NCBI RefSeq assembly: GCF_014205765.1
Contig: NZ_JACIIZ010000004.1
Span: 408,101-472,100, forward strand
Reading direction: 5' to 3'
Length of the DNA stretch: 64,000 bases
DNA from: Nitrospirillum iridis
GTDB lineage: Bacteria > Pseudomonadota > Alphaproteobacteria > Azospirillales > Azospirillaceae
Below, piece by piece: positions 54,235 to 62,551 of this stretch. A program made the position numbers and the translations under genes. The notes under the pieces were generated by a model. It ran no database searches, was not told the origin of the DNA, and saw nothing but the letters and a program-made list of their open reading frames with translations. Numbering within the stretch: the stretch's first letter is position 1; every line of letters begins with the position of its first letter.

Positions 54235-55626
54235 ATGACCCTGCAAGCGGCCATCGCCACCAACCGATTCGGCCTGGGCGCCCGTCCCGGCGACATGGCC
54301 CAGGCGCAATCCGATCCCCGCGGCTGGCTGGAAGCCCAACTGGCCCCGCCCACGGCGCTGCCACCCGAACTGCGGGAGGTGGAGGACAGTGCCACCCGGC
54401 TGACGGCGACATACGCTGCCCGCAAGGAAAAGGATGAAGAGGCACGCAAGCCCCTGCGGGACGCCTTGCGCAACGCCTATCGCGGTGACGTGGCGCGCCG
54501 CACCCGCGCCGCCATCACCAGCGACGTCCCCCTGCGCGAACGGCTGGTGCACTTCTGGTCCAACCACTTCACCATTTCCACCAGCCGGCCCATCGTCGCC
54601 GCCGCGGCCGTGCCGTATGAGAATGAAGCCATCCGCCCCCATGTCCTGGGGCCCTTCGCCGACCTGCTGCTGGCGGTGACCCGCCATCCGGTCATGCTGG
54701 CCTATTTGGACAACGCCGTGTCGGCCGGACCCGAGAGCGTGGCCGGCATCCGGCGCCAGCGCGGCCTGAACGAGAATCTGGGCCGCGAGTTGCTGGAGTT
54801 GCACACCATGGGCGTGGATGGCGGCTACAGCCAGACCGATGTGCGTGAGTTGGCCCGCATCCTCACGGGGTGGAGCGTCGCGGCGGAACGCGACCGCGAT
54901 ACCGGCACCTTCCTGTTTCGCGCCAATCTGCACGAGCCGGGCGACAAGCTGCTGCTGGGCCAGCGCTACAACGAGGATGGCATGGGCGAAGGCCTGCTGG
55001 CCCTGCAACGCCTGGCCCGTCATCCCGCCACCGCCCGCCACGTCGCCACCAAGCTGGCCCGCCACTTCATCGCCGACGAGCCGCCGCCGGCGGTGGTGGC
55101 GGCGCTGGAAAAAAGCTACCGCGACAGCGACGGCCATTTGGGGGAGGTCACCCGCACCTTGCTGCGGCAGGACGCGGCCTGGGCGCCGGACGCCCGCAAG
55201 GTGAAAACCCCGACAGAACTGGTGGTTTCCACCGCCCGCGCCCTGGCCGGCGCCCTGGCCGGCGCCCTGGCCGGCGACGTCCACCCCGTCGCCACGGACG
55301 CCGGGCCCGACCAGGATGCCGCGCGCGCCGATCCCGCCCTGCGCTCCCTGGCGTTGCTGGGCCAGATGCCCTTCGCCGCCCCCTCGCCCGCCGGCTGGCC
55401 CGACCAAGCCGCCGACTGGGTGGGGCCGGAGGCCATGGTGCAACGGGTCGACTGGGCGCTGACGGTGGGGGAGAAGCTGGGCGACCGCATCGATCCCCGC
55501 CAGGTCGCGGAACAGGCGCTGGGCCCCCAGGCGAGCGACGCCACCCGACAGGCCGTCGCCCGGGCGCCCAGCGCCGCCGAGGGCCTGGCCTTGCTGATCT
55601 CCGCCCCCGAATTCCAGCGGCGCTGA
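54235..55626 (+). CDS. DUF1800 protein
   Basis: A 463-residue protein of the DUF1800 family: ATNRFGLGARPGDMAQAQSDP (about 7-27), LRERLVHFWSNHFTIS (about 99-114), and NENLGRELLELHTMGVDGGYSQTDVRELARILTGW (split over 178-212). Function is unknown; the family is almost always paired with a DUF1501 protein, as here (15-nt gap). No clear signal peptide. Contains a 12-bp tandem repeat coding ALAGALAGALAG. Confidence 0.93.
   Translation: MTLQAAIATNRFGLGARPGDMAQAQSDPRGWLEAQLAPPTALPPELREVEDSATRLTATYAARKEKDEEARKPLRDALRNAYRGDVARRTRAAITSDVPLRERLVHFWSNHFTISTSRPIVAAAAVPYENEAIRPHVLGPFADLLLAVTRHPVMLAYLDNAVSAGPESVAGIRRQRGLNENLGRELLELHTMGVDGGYSQTDVRELARILTGWSVAAERDRDTGTFLFRANLHEPGDKLLLGQRYNEDGMGEGLLALQRLARHPATARHVATKLARHFIADEPPPAVVAALEKSYRDSDGHLGEVTRTLLRQDAAWAPDARKVKTPTELVVSTARALAGALAGALAGDVHPVATDAGPDQDAARADPALRSLALLGQMPFAAPSPAGWPDQAADWVGPEAMVQRVDWALTVGEKLGDRIDPRQVAEQALGPQASDATRQAVARAPSAAEGLALLISAPEFQRR
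55240..55275 (+). repeat. 12-bp tandem repeat, three identical copies
   Basis: Unit GCCCTGGCCGGC three times, encoding ALAG repeats in the DUF1800 protein; frame-neutral. Confidence 0.9.
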
Positions 55627-55641
55627 AGGAGTGCCCGTGTC

Positions 55642-56925
55642 ATGACCATTCTGAATCGTCGCCACCTGCTGGCCCACCTGGGCGGGGCCGCCACCTTGAT
55701 GGGCCTGTCCCCCATCCTCCCGCCCCGGGTCGGCTTCGCCCGTACCCTGGGCGACCAGCGCTTCGTCCTGATCGTGCTGCGGGGCGGCATGGATGGCCTG
55801 GCCGCCGTCGCACCGTATGCCGACCGGGATTACGCCAGCCTGCGCGGCCGCCTGGCCCTGCCTGATCCCAACACCCAGGGCGGAGTGCTGGATCTCGACG
55901 GCTTCTTCGGCCTGAACCCGGCACTGGCTGAAATCCACCCCTGGTACAAGGAGGGTCAGTTGCTGGTGGCCCACGCCGTCGCCACCCCCTACCGCGACCG
56001 CAGCCATTTCGATGGCCAGGATTTGCTGGAGAACGGCACGCTGACACCGCACGGCACGGCCTCAGGCTGGCTGAACCGCGCCATCGGCGAACTGGGTGGG
56101 GGGCGACTGGACGGTTCTGGCGGCCGGCGCCTGGGCCTGGCCGTGGGCCAAAGCGTGCCGCTGGTGCTGCGCGGTGGTGCCCCGGTGGCATCCTGGGCAC
56201 CGTCGCCGCTCAAGGAGGCGGACGGCGACTTCCTGGACCGGGTGGCGGCGCTGTACGCCAATGATCCATTGCTGGCCAACGCGCTGAAAGCCGGCATCGA
56301 CTCCGCCAGCATGGCCGATCATGCGCTCGCCGCCGACGCGGACATGGGAATGCCCCCCGGCATGGAAGCCCCGATGGAGGGCGGCGCGACCACGCCCAAA
56401 TCCCTGCGCCTGGACCCCACGCAACTGGGCACCAGCACCGGCCGCCTGCTGGCCGACCCCGGCGGCCCACGGGTGGCGGTCATGGATCTGCAAGGCTGGG
56501 ACACCCATGTCCAGCAGGGCACGACTGCGGGGCGCTTGGCCGGCGCCCTGGGCAACCTCTCCAAGGTGCTGGTGGCGCTGCGCACCGGATTGGGGCCGGC
56601 CTGGCGGCAGACGGTGGTGGCGGTGGTGACGGAGTTCGGCCGCACCGCCCGCCCCAACGGCACCGGTGGCACCGACCATGGCACAGCCACCGCCGCTTTC
56701 CTGGCGGGTGGTGCCATCCAGGGCGGCCGGGTCCTGGCCGACTGGCCCGGCCTGGCCGATGGCCGGCTGTACCAGGGCCGCGACCTGGCCCCCACGCAGG
56801 ACCTGCGCGCGGTCATGAAGGGCATCCTGCGCGACCATCTTGGCTTGGACCAGGCGGCGCTGGACAAGGCCGTCTTCCCGGGCGGCGGCACGCCCGCGCC
56901 CCTTCGCGGCCTGATCCGCACCTGA
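55642..56925 (+). CDS. DUF1501 protein with Tat-type signal
   Basis: A 427-residue DUF1501 protein, alkaline-phosphatase-like fold. N-terminal NRRHLLAHLGGAATLMGLSP is a twin-arginine-type signal, so export would use the TatABC encoded at 42.4-44.2 kb. Family motifs: FVLIVLRGGMDGLAAVAPY (about 37-55), and TEFGRTARPNGTGGTDHGTA (about 331-350). GAAGGAG upstream. Exact activity is unknown. Confidence 0.92.
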   Translation: MTILNRRHLLAHLGGAATLMGLSPILPPRVGFARTLGDQRFVLIVLRGGMDGLAAVAPYADRDYASLRGRLALPDPNTQGGVLDLDGFFGLNPALAEIHPWYKEGQLLVAHAVATPYRDRSHFDGQDLLENGTLTPHGTASGWLNRAIGELGGGRLDGSGGRRLGLAVGQSVPLVLRGGAPVASWAPSPLKEADGDFLDRVAALYANDPLLANALKAGIDSASMADHALAADADMGMPPGMEAPMEGGATTPKSLRLDPTQLGTSTGRLLADPGGPRVAVMDLQGWDTHVQQGTTAGRLAGALGNLSKVLVALRTGLGPAWRQTVVAVVTEFGRTARPNGTGGTDHGTATAAFLAGGAIQGGRVLADWPGLADGRLYQGRDLAPTQDLRAVMKGILRDHLGLDQAALDKAVFPGGGTPAPLRGLIRT

Positions 56926-57017
56926 TCCCCCCCGAGTCCCTAGCCGCCACCCCGCCGAACGCGCTATCTCTGGGCGGGGACGCCACCATCGGGGCGGGCG
57001 GGGCGGGAGCATAGGGT

Positions 57018-57650
57018 ATGACGGGTGAGGCACGGGCCTGGGTCAGGCTGCCCTCAAAGCGCCATCTGAACCTGCTGGCGCCCACGCCGCTGGACTGGGA
57101 TGACGAGGACCTGGCCATGGGGCTGGCCCGCACCTATCGCTGGGGCGGCCATTCCCGCTGGCCCCTGCCCCTGTCGGTGGCGCAGCATTCCCTGACCGTG
57201 CTGGCCCTGGCCCGTGCCCAGGCGGAAAGGCCGCTGAGCCCGGCCGCGGAACTGCGCGAATTGCTGCACGACGCCGATGAGGGGCTGCTGGGCTTTGACG
57301 CCATCTCTCCGCTGAAACCTTTCCTGGGGCCGGAATACAAGGCGCTGGCCACCCGCCTGGAGGGGGCGATCACCCTGCGCTATCAGATCCCCGCCTGGAA
57401 CCCCACCACCAAGAAGACCCACAAGCGGGCCGACCGCGTCGCCGCCGCGAGCGAAGCGCTGCATGTCGTCGGCTGGTCACGGGAGGAGATCCGCCGCACC
57501 CTGAAGATCCCCTATCAACCGCTGGACGACGATCCCCTGCATGCCGACTACGCCGGGACGCCCTGGGAACCCTGGCCCGCGGATTTGGCGGCGGAGCGCT
57601 TCTTGGCGGCGCTGCGCGCCCTGCTGGACAAGCGGGACGGCCGGGCATGA
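57018..57650 (+). CDS. HD-superfamily metal-dependent phosphohydrolase
   Basis: A 210-residue HD-domain protein of the YfbR-like kind. The metal ligands are in VAQHSLTVLALA (His), ELLHDADEGLLGFDAISPLK (His-Asp). It probably hydrolyses a nucleotide or similar phosphate ester. Followed by the TPR gene with a 4-nt ATGA overlap, so the two are co-translated; the reason for the pairing is unknown. Confidence 0.88.
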   Translation: MTGEARAWVRLPSKRHLNLLAPTPLDWDDEDLAMGLARTYRWGGHSRWPLPLSVAQHSLTVLALARAQAERPLSPAAELRELLHDADEGLLGFDAISPLKPFLGPEYKALATRLEGAITLRYQIPAWNPTTKKTHKRADRVAAASEALHVVGWSREEIRRTLKIPYQPLDDDPLHADYAGTPWEPWPADLAAERFLAALRALLDKRDGRA

Positions 57651-59761
57651 CGATACCGATCCTGACCCGCGCCCGGGCAGCCGTCGCCGCCGGCCGTGCC
57701 GCCGAGGCGGAATCCCTGTACCGCCAGGCCCTGGCCGGTCCCGAGGCCGCCGCCGCCTGTCGGGGCCTGGCCGACCTGCTGGCCCTGCAAAACCGGTTGG
57801 AAGAGGCCGCCAGCCTGTATGAGCGGGCCCGTGCCCAAGCCCCTCTGGATGGCCCCGGTTGGCTGGCGCTAAGCCTGGTCCACGTCGCCCTGGGGCGCGA
57901 GGCGGAGGCACTCGCGGCGGCGGAGCACGCCGCCGCCCTCCTGCCGGCCGACGCCACCGCCTGGGCCACCGTGGCGGAGCGGCGGAGGCGGGCCGGCCGC
58001 ATGGCTGAGGCCGGCGCCGCCTATGCCCACCTGGCCGCCGTGCCCGGCGTGCCGGCATCCCTGGCCGCCGACGCGGAAAACGGCCTGGCCATGGTGGCCA
58101 GGCACGACGGCCGGGCCAAGGCGGCGGAGGCGCATTGGCGGCGCGCCATCACCTTGGACCCCACCTTCGCCGGCGCCTACGCGAACCTGGGCAACCTGCT
58201 GCTGAACCAGCGCAACCTTCCCCGGGCCCTGTCGGCCCTACGGCGGTGCCTGGAACTGGACCCCACCCAGGGAAGCGCCCGGATGGACCTGGCCCTGGTC
58301 CTGAAGGGGCTGGGGCGCGGGGACGAGGCGGAGGCGGCCCTGCGCCAGGTTTTGGCCGAGGCCGGCGCCAATCAGCGGCTGGCCAACGACGCCGGCTTCA
58401 ACCTGGCCCGCCTGCTGCTGCTGCGGGGACCGGGGGATGAGGCCTGGACCCTGAATGAAAGCCGTTGGAAAGCCAGCAGCTTCCCCTCCGTCCGGCGCAG
58501 CTTTCCCGTGCCGGTGTGGCGGGGGGACAATCTGCTGGGCCGGACCTTGCTGTTGTGGGGCGAACAAGGTCTGGGCGACGAGATCATGTTCGCAAGCCAG
58601 GTGCCCGATCTGGCGGCCGGCCTCAGCGAGGCCGTGCGCGCGGCGGGCACGGCGATCCTGCTGGAATGCGATGCCCGCCTGGTGCCACTGTTCGCCCGCT
58701 CCTTCGCGCCGGTGACGGTGGTCGGCCGTCCGCCCCAGGGACCTGGCGAGGATCAGGCCGACCACCGGACGCGCACAGCCACGGCACAGCTGCCCACCGG
58801 CAGCCTGGCGCGCTATTGCCGCCCGCATCTGAGCAGCTTCCGTGGCGCGCGCCCCTATCTGACGCCCGACCCGGACCGCACCGCGTTCTGGTCCGGCCGC
58901 GTTGGGGCGTTGGGGCCCGGGCTGAAGGTCGGCATCTGTTGGACAAGCGGCCTGATCACGGCGGACCGGGCGGCCAGTTACGGCGGCCTGGAGGACTGGA
59001 TGCCTCTGGCCAAGGTTCCCGGAATCCATCTGATCAATCTGCAGTACAACCGCGATGCCGTCGTGGAGGAGCTGTCGCGCGCCCAGAGCCGTGGCCTGGC
59101 CCTGACCGACTGGCACGACCTGGACCTCAAGAATGACCTGGACGGGACGGCGGCGCTGATCAGCGCCCTGGACCTGGTGGTGACCGCGCCAACGTCGATC
59201 GGGGAGCTTGCGGCGGCCCTGGGCGTCCCCACCTGGCGCCTCTCCAATCCGCGGGATGACTGGAGCGCGCTGGGAACGGCGGTAAGGCCCTGGTTTCCCG
59301 CCATGCGGGTCATCCCCCCCATCGGGGGGGAAACGCTTGCCGTCACCCTACGCCGGGTGGCGGGGGAACTGCGGCGCCTGGCGGCACCGGTGGATGCGCC
59401 AGTCCCCGCGCCGACGCTGGCCCAGGCGTTGGCCTTGCACCAAAACGGCCAGGTGGCGCAGGCGGAAGCGGCATACCGCCGCCTGCTGACCGACGCGCGG
59501 GATCAGACGCGGGGCGATACCCTGCACCTGCTGGGCCTGCTGCTGCATCAAACTGGCCGCACGGCGGAGGCGGAGCCGTTGCTGCGGGAGGTGCTGCAGG
59601 CCGAGCCCGGCTTCTTCGAGGCGTGGAACAGCTTGGGCGCCGTCCTGCTGGCCCTTGGGCGGCGGGACGAAGCCGCGGACGCCTGGCGCGCCGCCCTGCG
59701 CCTTAATCCCGGCTATGACAAGGCGGCGGCCAACCTGGGGCGGCTGATGTCCGGGCCTTGA
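57647..59761 (+). CDS. TPR protein with glycosyltransferase-like domain
   Basis: A 704-residue protein: N-terminal tetratricopeptide repeats (about 5-260; ALSALRRCLELDPTQGSARMDLALV), a middle domain like GT9/GT41-type glycosyltransferases (LLLWGEQGLGDEIMFASQVP about 301-320; VGICWTSGLI; DLVVTAPTSIGELAAALGVPTW about 508-529), and two or three more repeats at the C-terminus. Proteins of this layout often sit near flagellar or surface genes and may glycosylate proteins, but no target is shown. The GT domain in the middle, between two TPR blocks, is notable. Confidence 0.88.
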   Translation: MTIPILTRARAAVAAGRAAEAESLYRQALAGPEAAAACRGLADLLALQNRLEEAASLYERARAQAPLDGPGWLALSLVHVALGREAEALAAAEHAAALLPADATAWATVAERRRRAGRMAEAGAAYAHLAAVPGVPASLAADAENGLAMVARHDGRAKAAEAHWRRAITLDPTFAGAYANLGNLLLNQRNLPRALSALRRCLELDPTQGSARMDLALVLKGLGRGDEAEAALRQVLAEAGANQRLANDAGFNLARLLLLRGPGDEAWTLNESRWKASSFPSVRRSFPVPVWRGDNLLGRTLLLWGEQGLGDEIMFASQVPDLAAGLSEAVRAAGTAILLECDARLVPLFARSFAPVTVVGRPPQGPGEDQADHRTRTATAQLPTGSLARYCRPHLSSFRGARPYLTPDPDRTAFWSGRVGALGPGLKVGICWTSGLITADRAASYGGLEDWMPLAKVPGIHLINLQYNRDAVVEELSRAQSRGLALTDWHDLDLKNDLDGTAALISALDLVVTAPTSIGELAAALGVPTWRLSNPRDDWSALGTAVRPWFPAMRVIPPIGGETLAVTLRRVAGELRRLAAPVDAPVPAPTLAQALALHQNGQVAQAEAAYRRLLTDARDQTRGDTLHLLGLLLHQTGRTAEAEPLLREVLQAEPGFFEAWNSLGAVLLALGRRDEAADAWRAALRLNPGYDKAAANLGRLMSGP

Positions 59762-60101
59762 GCGGAACACTCAAACTCGCCCGCCGCGCCACCGCAGACA
59801 GCTCCCGGCTTCAAAACAGCGGCAAAGCTGACGCCAGTTCTCGTCCGTGGAGCCGCCAACGAGCGCCCTACGGTCAATCCAACCCCATCAAAAGCCATCC
59901 AACGGGCCCGGATCAGCGTCGCCAACCAAGCCCCAAATCCACATTCCCCATGGCCAGTGCTCGTCATCCCCCGGCTTCGCCCAGACCGGCCTGTGTGAGG
60001 TCGCGGTCGTGCCCGGTAGCACCCTCGGCACAACGCGACCTCACAGAATCCTCCAGACTCTATTTAAGCCAGTGGAGTGATTCGGCAGCGCCGATTTACA
60101 A
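59762..60101. other. Intergenic region with a long hairpin
   Basis: 340 nt without a gene between convergent genes. It holds a perfect 12-bp stem TGTGAGGTCGCG (59994-60005) / CGCGACCTCACA (60034-60045) with an inner TGCC / GGCA pair; there is no T-run. The rest is not recognised. Confidence 0.55.
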
Positions 60102-60509
60102 TCAGAGATGCTCACGCACCAGCGGATAGAATTCCCGCTCCTCAAGCTCTATACGCTTCTTCAATGCGGTGAGAATACTGGTCGTTTCCGATGCGAACTT
60201 GCTCAAATCCTTCGAAATGGAATTTGAATTCCAGACTGCGACATATTGAGCGAAAGCATCCGCTATGCCCAACATTTCCGCCTGCATCCTCTTGGCCGTC
60301 GACTGCAGATCGATGTTCGCCGAGGTCACGGCTTTGGGATAAACGAACTTGTCTTCCATCGAGAGATGGAAATTCAGCTTGCCTGACAACTCGATCAGGA
60401 TCTCGACGATTTCCTGGACGGGCGCCGGTGATTCCTCAAGCTTTTTCTGTAATTGCTGGGCGAGCCCCAGCGCTTCCTGGTGCTGCTTCACATAGGGAAC
60501 GATATTCAT
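60102..60509 (-). CDS. Hemerythrin-like (HHE) domain protein
   Basis: A 135-residue four-helix HHE/hemerythrin-like protein that may bind a di-iron centre and oxygen or NO. Ligand contexts: YVKQHQEALG, NFHLSMEDKFVYP, and ELEEREFYPLVREHL near the C-terminus. Start chosen at 60509, where GAAGG lies upstream; a longer frame to 60626 would overlap the SDR gene. Downstream of the SDR gene by 35 nt, same operon. Confidence 0.85.
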   Translation of the reverse strand: MNIVPYVKQHQEALGLAQQLQKKLEESPAPVQEIVEILIELSGKLNFHLSMEDKFVYPKAVTSANIDLQSTAKRMQAEMLGIADAFAQYVAVWNSNSISKDLSKFASETTSILTALKKRIELEEREFYPLVREHL

Positions 60510-60544
60510 GAACTTGCCTTCGCAAAAATAAGGTTGGCCGCAGG

Positions 60545-61318
60545 TTATTTGGTGGTGTAGCCACCATTCACCAGAATAGTCTGACCAGTCATCCACCAGC
60601 CATCGGAAACCAGCAAACGGATCCACGGAACGATGTCTTCCGGATCCGTCAGCCCGGTCTTGGAGCGCGCGGAGAGCGCCGCGGCCGTCTTGTGGTAGGC
60701 TACGGCGTCGGCGCCCTCTGCGGGATAGAAGAACGGGGTATCCATCGGGCCGGGGGCGATGGCGGTGACCGAGATTCCGCGGTCGCCCAACTCTTTCGCC
60801 GCAGCCCGGGTGAAATGCTCGACCGGCGCCTTGGTACCGGCATAGCTCGAATAGAAAGGGGTGAAAGCCCCGAGCAGGGAGGTCACGACCGATACGATCT
60901 TGCCCTGGTCGTTGACGTGGCGGCCGGCCTCCTTGAGGAAGAAGAATGCCGCCTTGCTGTTCACGGCGCTCATCTCATCGTACTCAGCTTCCGAAATCTC
61001 GGTCATCGGCTTCTTCAATACCTTGCCAACGGTATTGATCGCGATGTCGGGGCGCCCAATGGCGGCGGCGGAATCAACGAACAGCTTCTCCACCGCCCTG
61101 GCCGATGTGAGATCCGCCTGGAAGGCGACAGCTTGCGCTCCCGCAGCCGTCAGCGCCGCCAGGGTCGCCTCGGCGTCCGCCCTGCTCGACGCGCTGTTGT
61201 AATGGATCGCGATCGCTTTGGCGCCGTGGGAGGCAAGATCCCGCGCCACAAGCCCTCCGAGGTTCTTCGCGCCGCCCGCGATGAGGACCGTCTTTCCCGC
61301 AATGCCATGGTCGGCCAT
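60545..61318 (-). CDS. SDR-family oxidoreductase
   Basis: A 257-residue short-chain dehydrogenase. Cofactor loop VLIAGGAKNLGGLVARDL (about 12-29; the last Gly pattern is slightly unusual), INTVGKV for the NAG position, catalytic Ser in VVTSLLGAF, Tyr and Lys in YSSYAGTKAPVEHF, and PGPMDTPFF. Substrate unknown. Head of the SDR-hemerythrin unit and divergent from the LysR gene, which probably controls it. Confidence 0.92.
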   Translation of the reverse strand: MADHGIAGKTVLIAGGAKNLGGLVARDLASHGAKAIAIHYNSASSRADAEATLAALTAAGAQAVAFQADLTSARAVEKLFVDSAAAIGRPDIAINTVGKVLKKPMTEISEAEYDEMSAVNSKAAFFFLKEAGRHVNDQGKIVSVVTSLLGAFTPFYSSYAGTKAPVEHFTRAAAKELGDRGISVTAIAPGPMDTPFFYPAEGADAVAYHKTAAALSARSKTGLTDPEDIVPWIRLLVSDGWWMTGQTILVNGGYTTK

Positions 61319-61387
61319 TGATGCGCACTCCCCGCATATCCGCGGCGGCGAACCGCCGCCTCATTTCGGAATGCAGGATAGCGTCTA

Positions 61388-61444
61388 GATTCTGCCTATA
61401 AAGGCCCCATTTCGAACATAACCTGTCGAGTATTCTGCATAATA
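61388..61444. promoter_or_regulatory. Candidate LysR-regulator sites
   Basis: TATTCTGCATAATA (61431-61444) is a near-perfect palindrome (arms TATT/AATA, core TGCA) 16 nt before the regulator ATG; a related ATTCTGCCTATAAA (61389-61402) faces the SDR gene. Both lie in the shared divergent promoter region. Confidence 0.5.
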
Positions 61445-61459
61445 GGAGATAGCCACGAC

Positions 61460-62368
61460 ATGGATCGCATCGACCTGTTCCGCATTTTCATCCGCGTCGT
61501 CGATTGTTCGAGCTTTACCCGGGCGGCGGATCTGCTCGGGATGCCGAGGACAAGCGTCTCGGCGGCGATCCGGGAATTGGAAGGAAAGGTCGGGACGCGC
61601 CTGCTTTACCGCACCACGCGTAGGGTTTCGCCCACCCAGGATGGCATGGTGATGTACGAACGGGCCGGCCGCCTCGTCACCGATGTCGAGGAGGTGGAGG
61701 GCCTGTTCCGCCAAACCGCCACCCGCCCTTCCGGCAAGATCAGGATCGACGTTCCCGGCCGCATCGGCAGGCTGATCATCGCACCCGCCTTGCCCGGTTT
61801 CCTCGACGCCTATCCGGAGATCGACATCGATCTGGGTGTCGGCGATCGCGCGTTGAACCTCGTCGAAGAGGGTGTCGATTGCGTGTTGCGCGTTGGCACG
61901 CTCGCGGCTTCAGGGCTGATCGCCCGCCCGCTCGGCAAGCTGCCTCTCATCAATACCGCCAGCCCGGCCTATCTCGCACGCTTCGGCACCCCCCTCACGC
62001 CTGCGGACCTGCGGGATCACTGGGCGGTGAATTATGCATCCCCCACCAGCGGCCGGGTGGACCATTGGCAATGGATCGAAGGGGGGAGCGAGAAGTCCCT
62101 CCCGATGCGGGGGCGCGTCACCGTCAACAGCGCCGAAGCCTATATCGCCTGCTGCCTTTCCGGGCTCGGCCTGATCCAGATTCCGGCTTATGACGTCAGG
62201 CACCATCTGGAGACCGGAGCCTTGACGGAGGTCATGCCCGATTATCGCGCCGCGGCGATGCCGATGACGCTGCTCTATCCGCAGCGGAGACACCCGTCCC
62301 GCCGCCTCCAGGTCTTCGCCGATTGGTTGGAACGGCTACTTTGGCGGGAACTGGCGGCAATGCCCTAG
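61460..62368 (+). CDS. LysR-family transcriptional regulator
   Basis: A 302-residue LTTR. N-terminal winged helix-turn-helix (DLFRIFIRVVDCSSFTRAADLLGMPRTSVSAAIRELEGK split over 4-43), linker helix, and effector-binding domain (about 90-295). AGGAG 10 nt before the ATG. Divergent from SDR-hemerythrin; the region between holds two related palindrome-like sites. The inducer is unknown. Confidence 0.94.
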   Translation: MDRIDLFRIFIRVVDCSSFTRAADLLGMPRTSVSAAIRELEGKVGTRLLYRTTRRVSPTQDGMVMYERAGRLVTDVEEVEGLFRQTATRPSGKIRIDVPGRIGRLIIAPALPGFLDAYPEIDIDLGVGDRALNLVEEGVDCVLRVGTLAASGLIARPLGKLPLINTASPAYLARFGTPLTPADLRDHWAVNYASPTSGRVDHWQWIEGGSEKSLPMRGRVTVNSAEAYIACCLSGLGLIQIPAYDVRHHLETGALTEVMPDYRAAAMPMTLLYPQRRHPSRRLQVFADWLERLLWRELAAMP

Positions 62369-62441
62369 GGCCTGGACTCATAAACACTGGCACCAAATTC
62401 TGGCCGCGACATCACCATCCGGCCGCTGAGGCCGAAGTGTG

Positions 62442-62498
62442 AATCGGCGTGGAATAAGGACCCCGTATGAGGGGTGATCGGCGTCCAATCGGGACCCC
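62442..62498 (+). repeat. IS21 left-end repeats
   Basis: Two imperfect direct copies: 62442-62464 and 62476-62498 (each GGCGT, then AAT, then GGACCCC); likely transposase binding sites. Confidence 0.65.
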
Positions 62499-62551
62499 TT
62501 TTGTGCGGGTTCATACTGGCTCCCATGGCAATGGCGGGAGCCTTGATTGGG

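Noticed and set aside
54025..56052. Open frame of 675 codons on the minus strand opposite DUF1800/DUF1501
   Set aside because: Antisense shadow of two genes with strong family motifs; no recognisable protein.
60510..60626. Longer N-terminus for the hemerythrin-like protein
   Set aside because: It would overlap the SDR gene and lacks the ribosome site seen at 60509.
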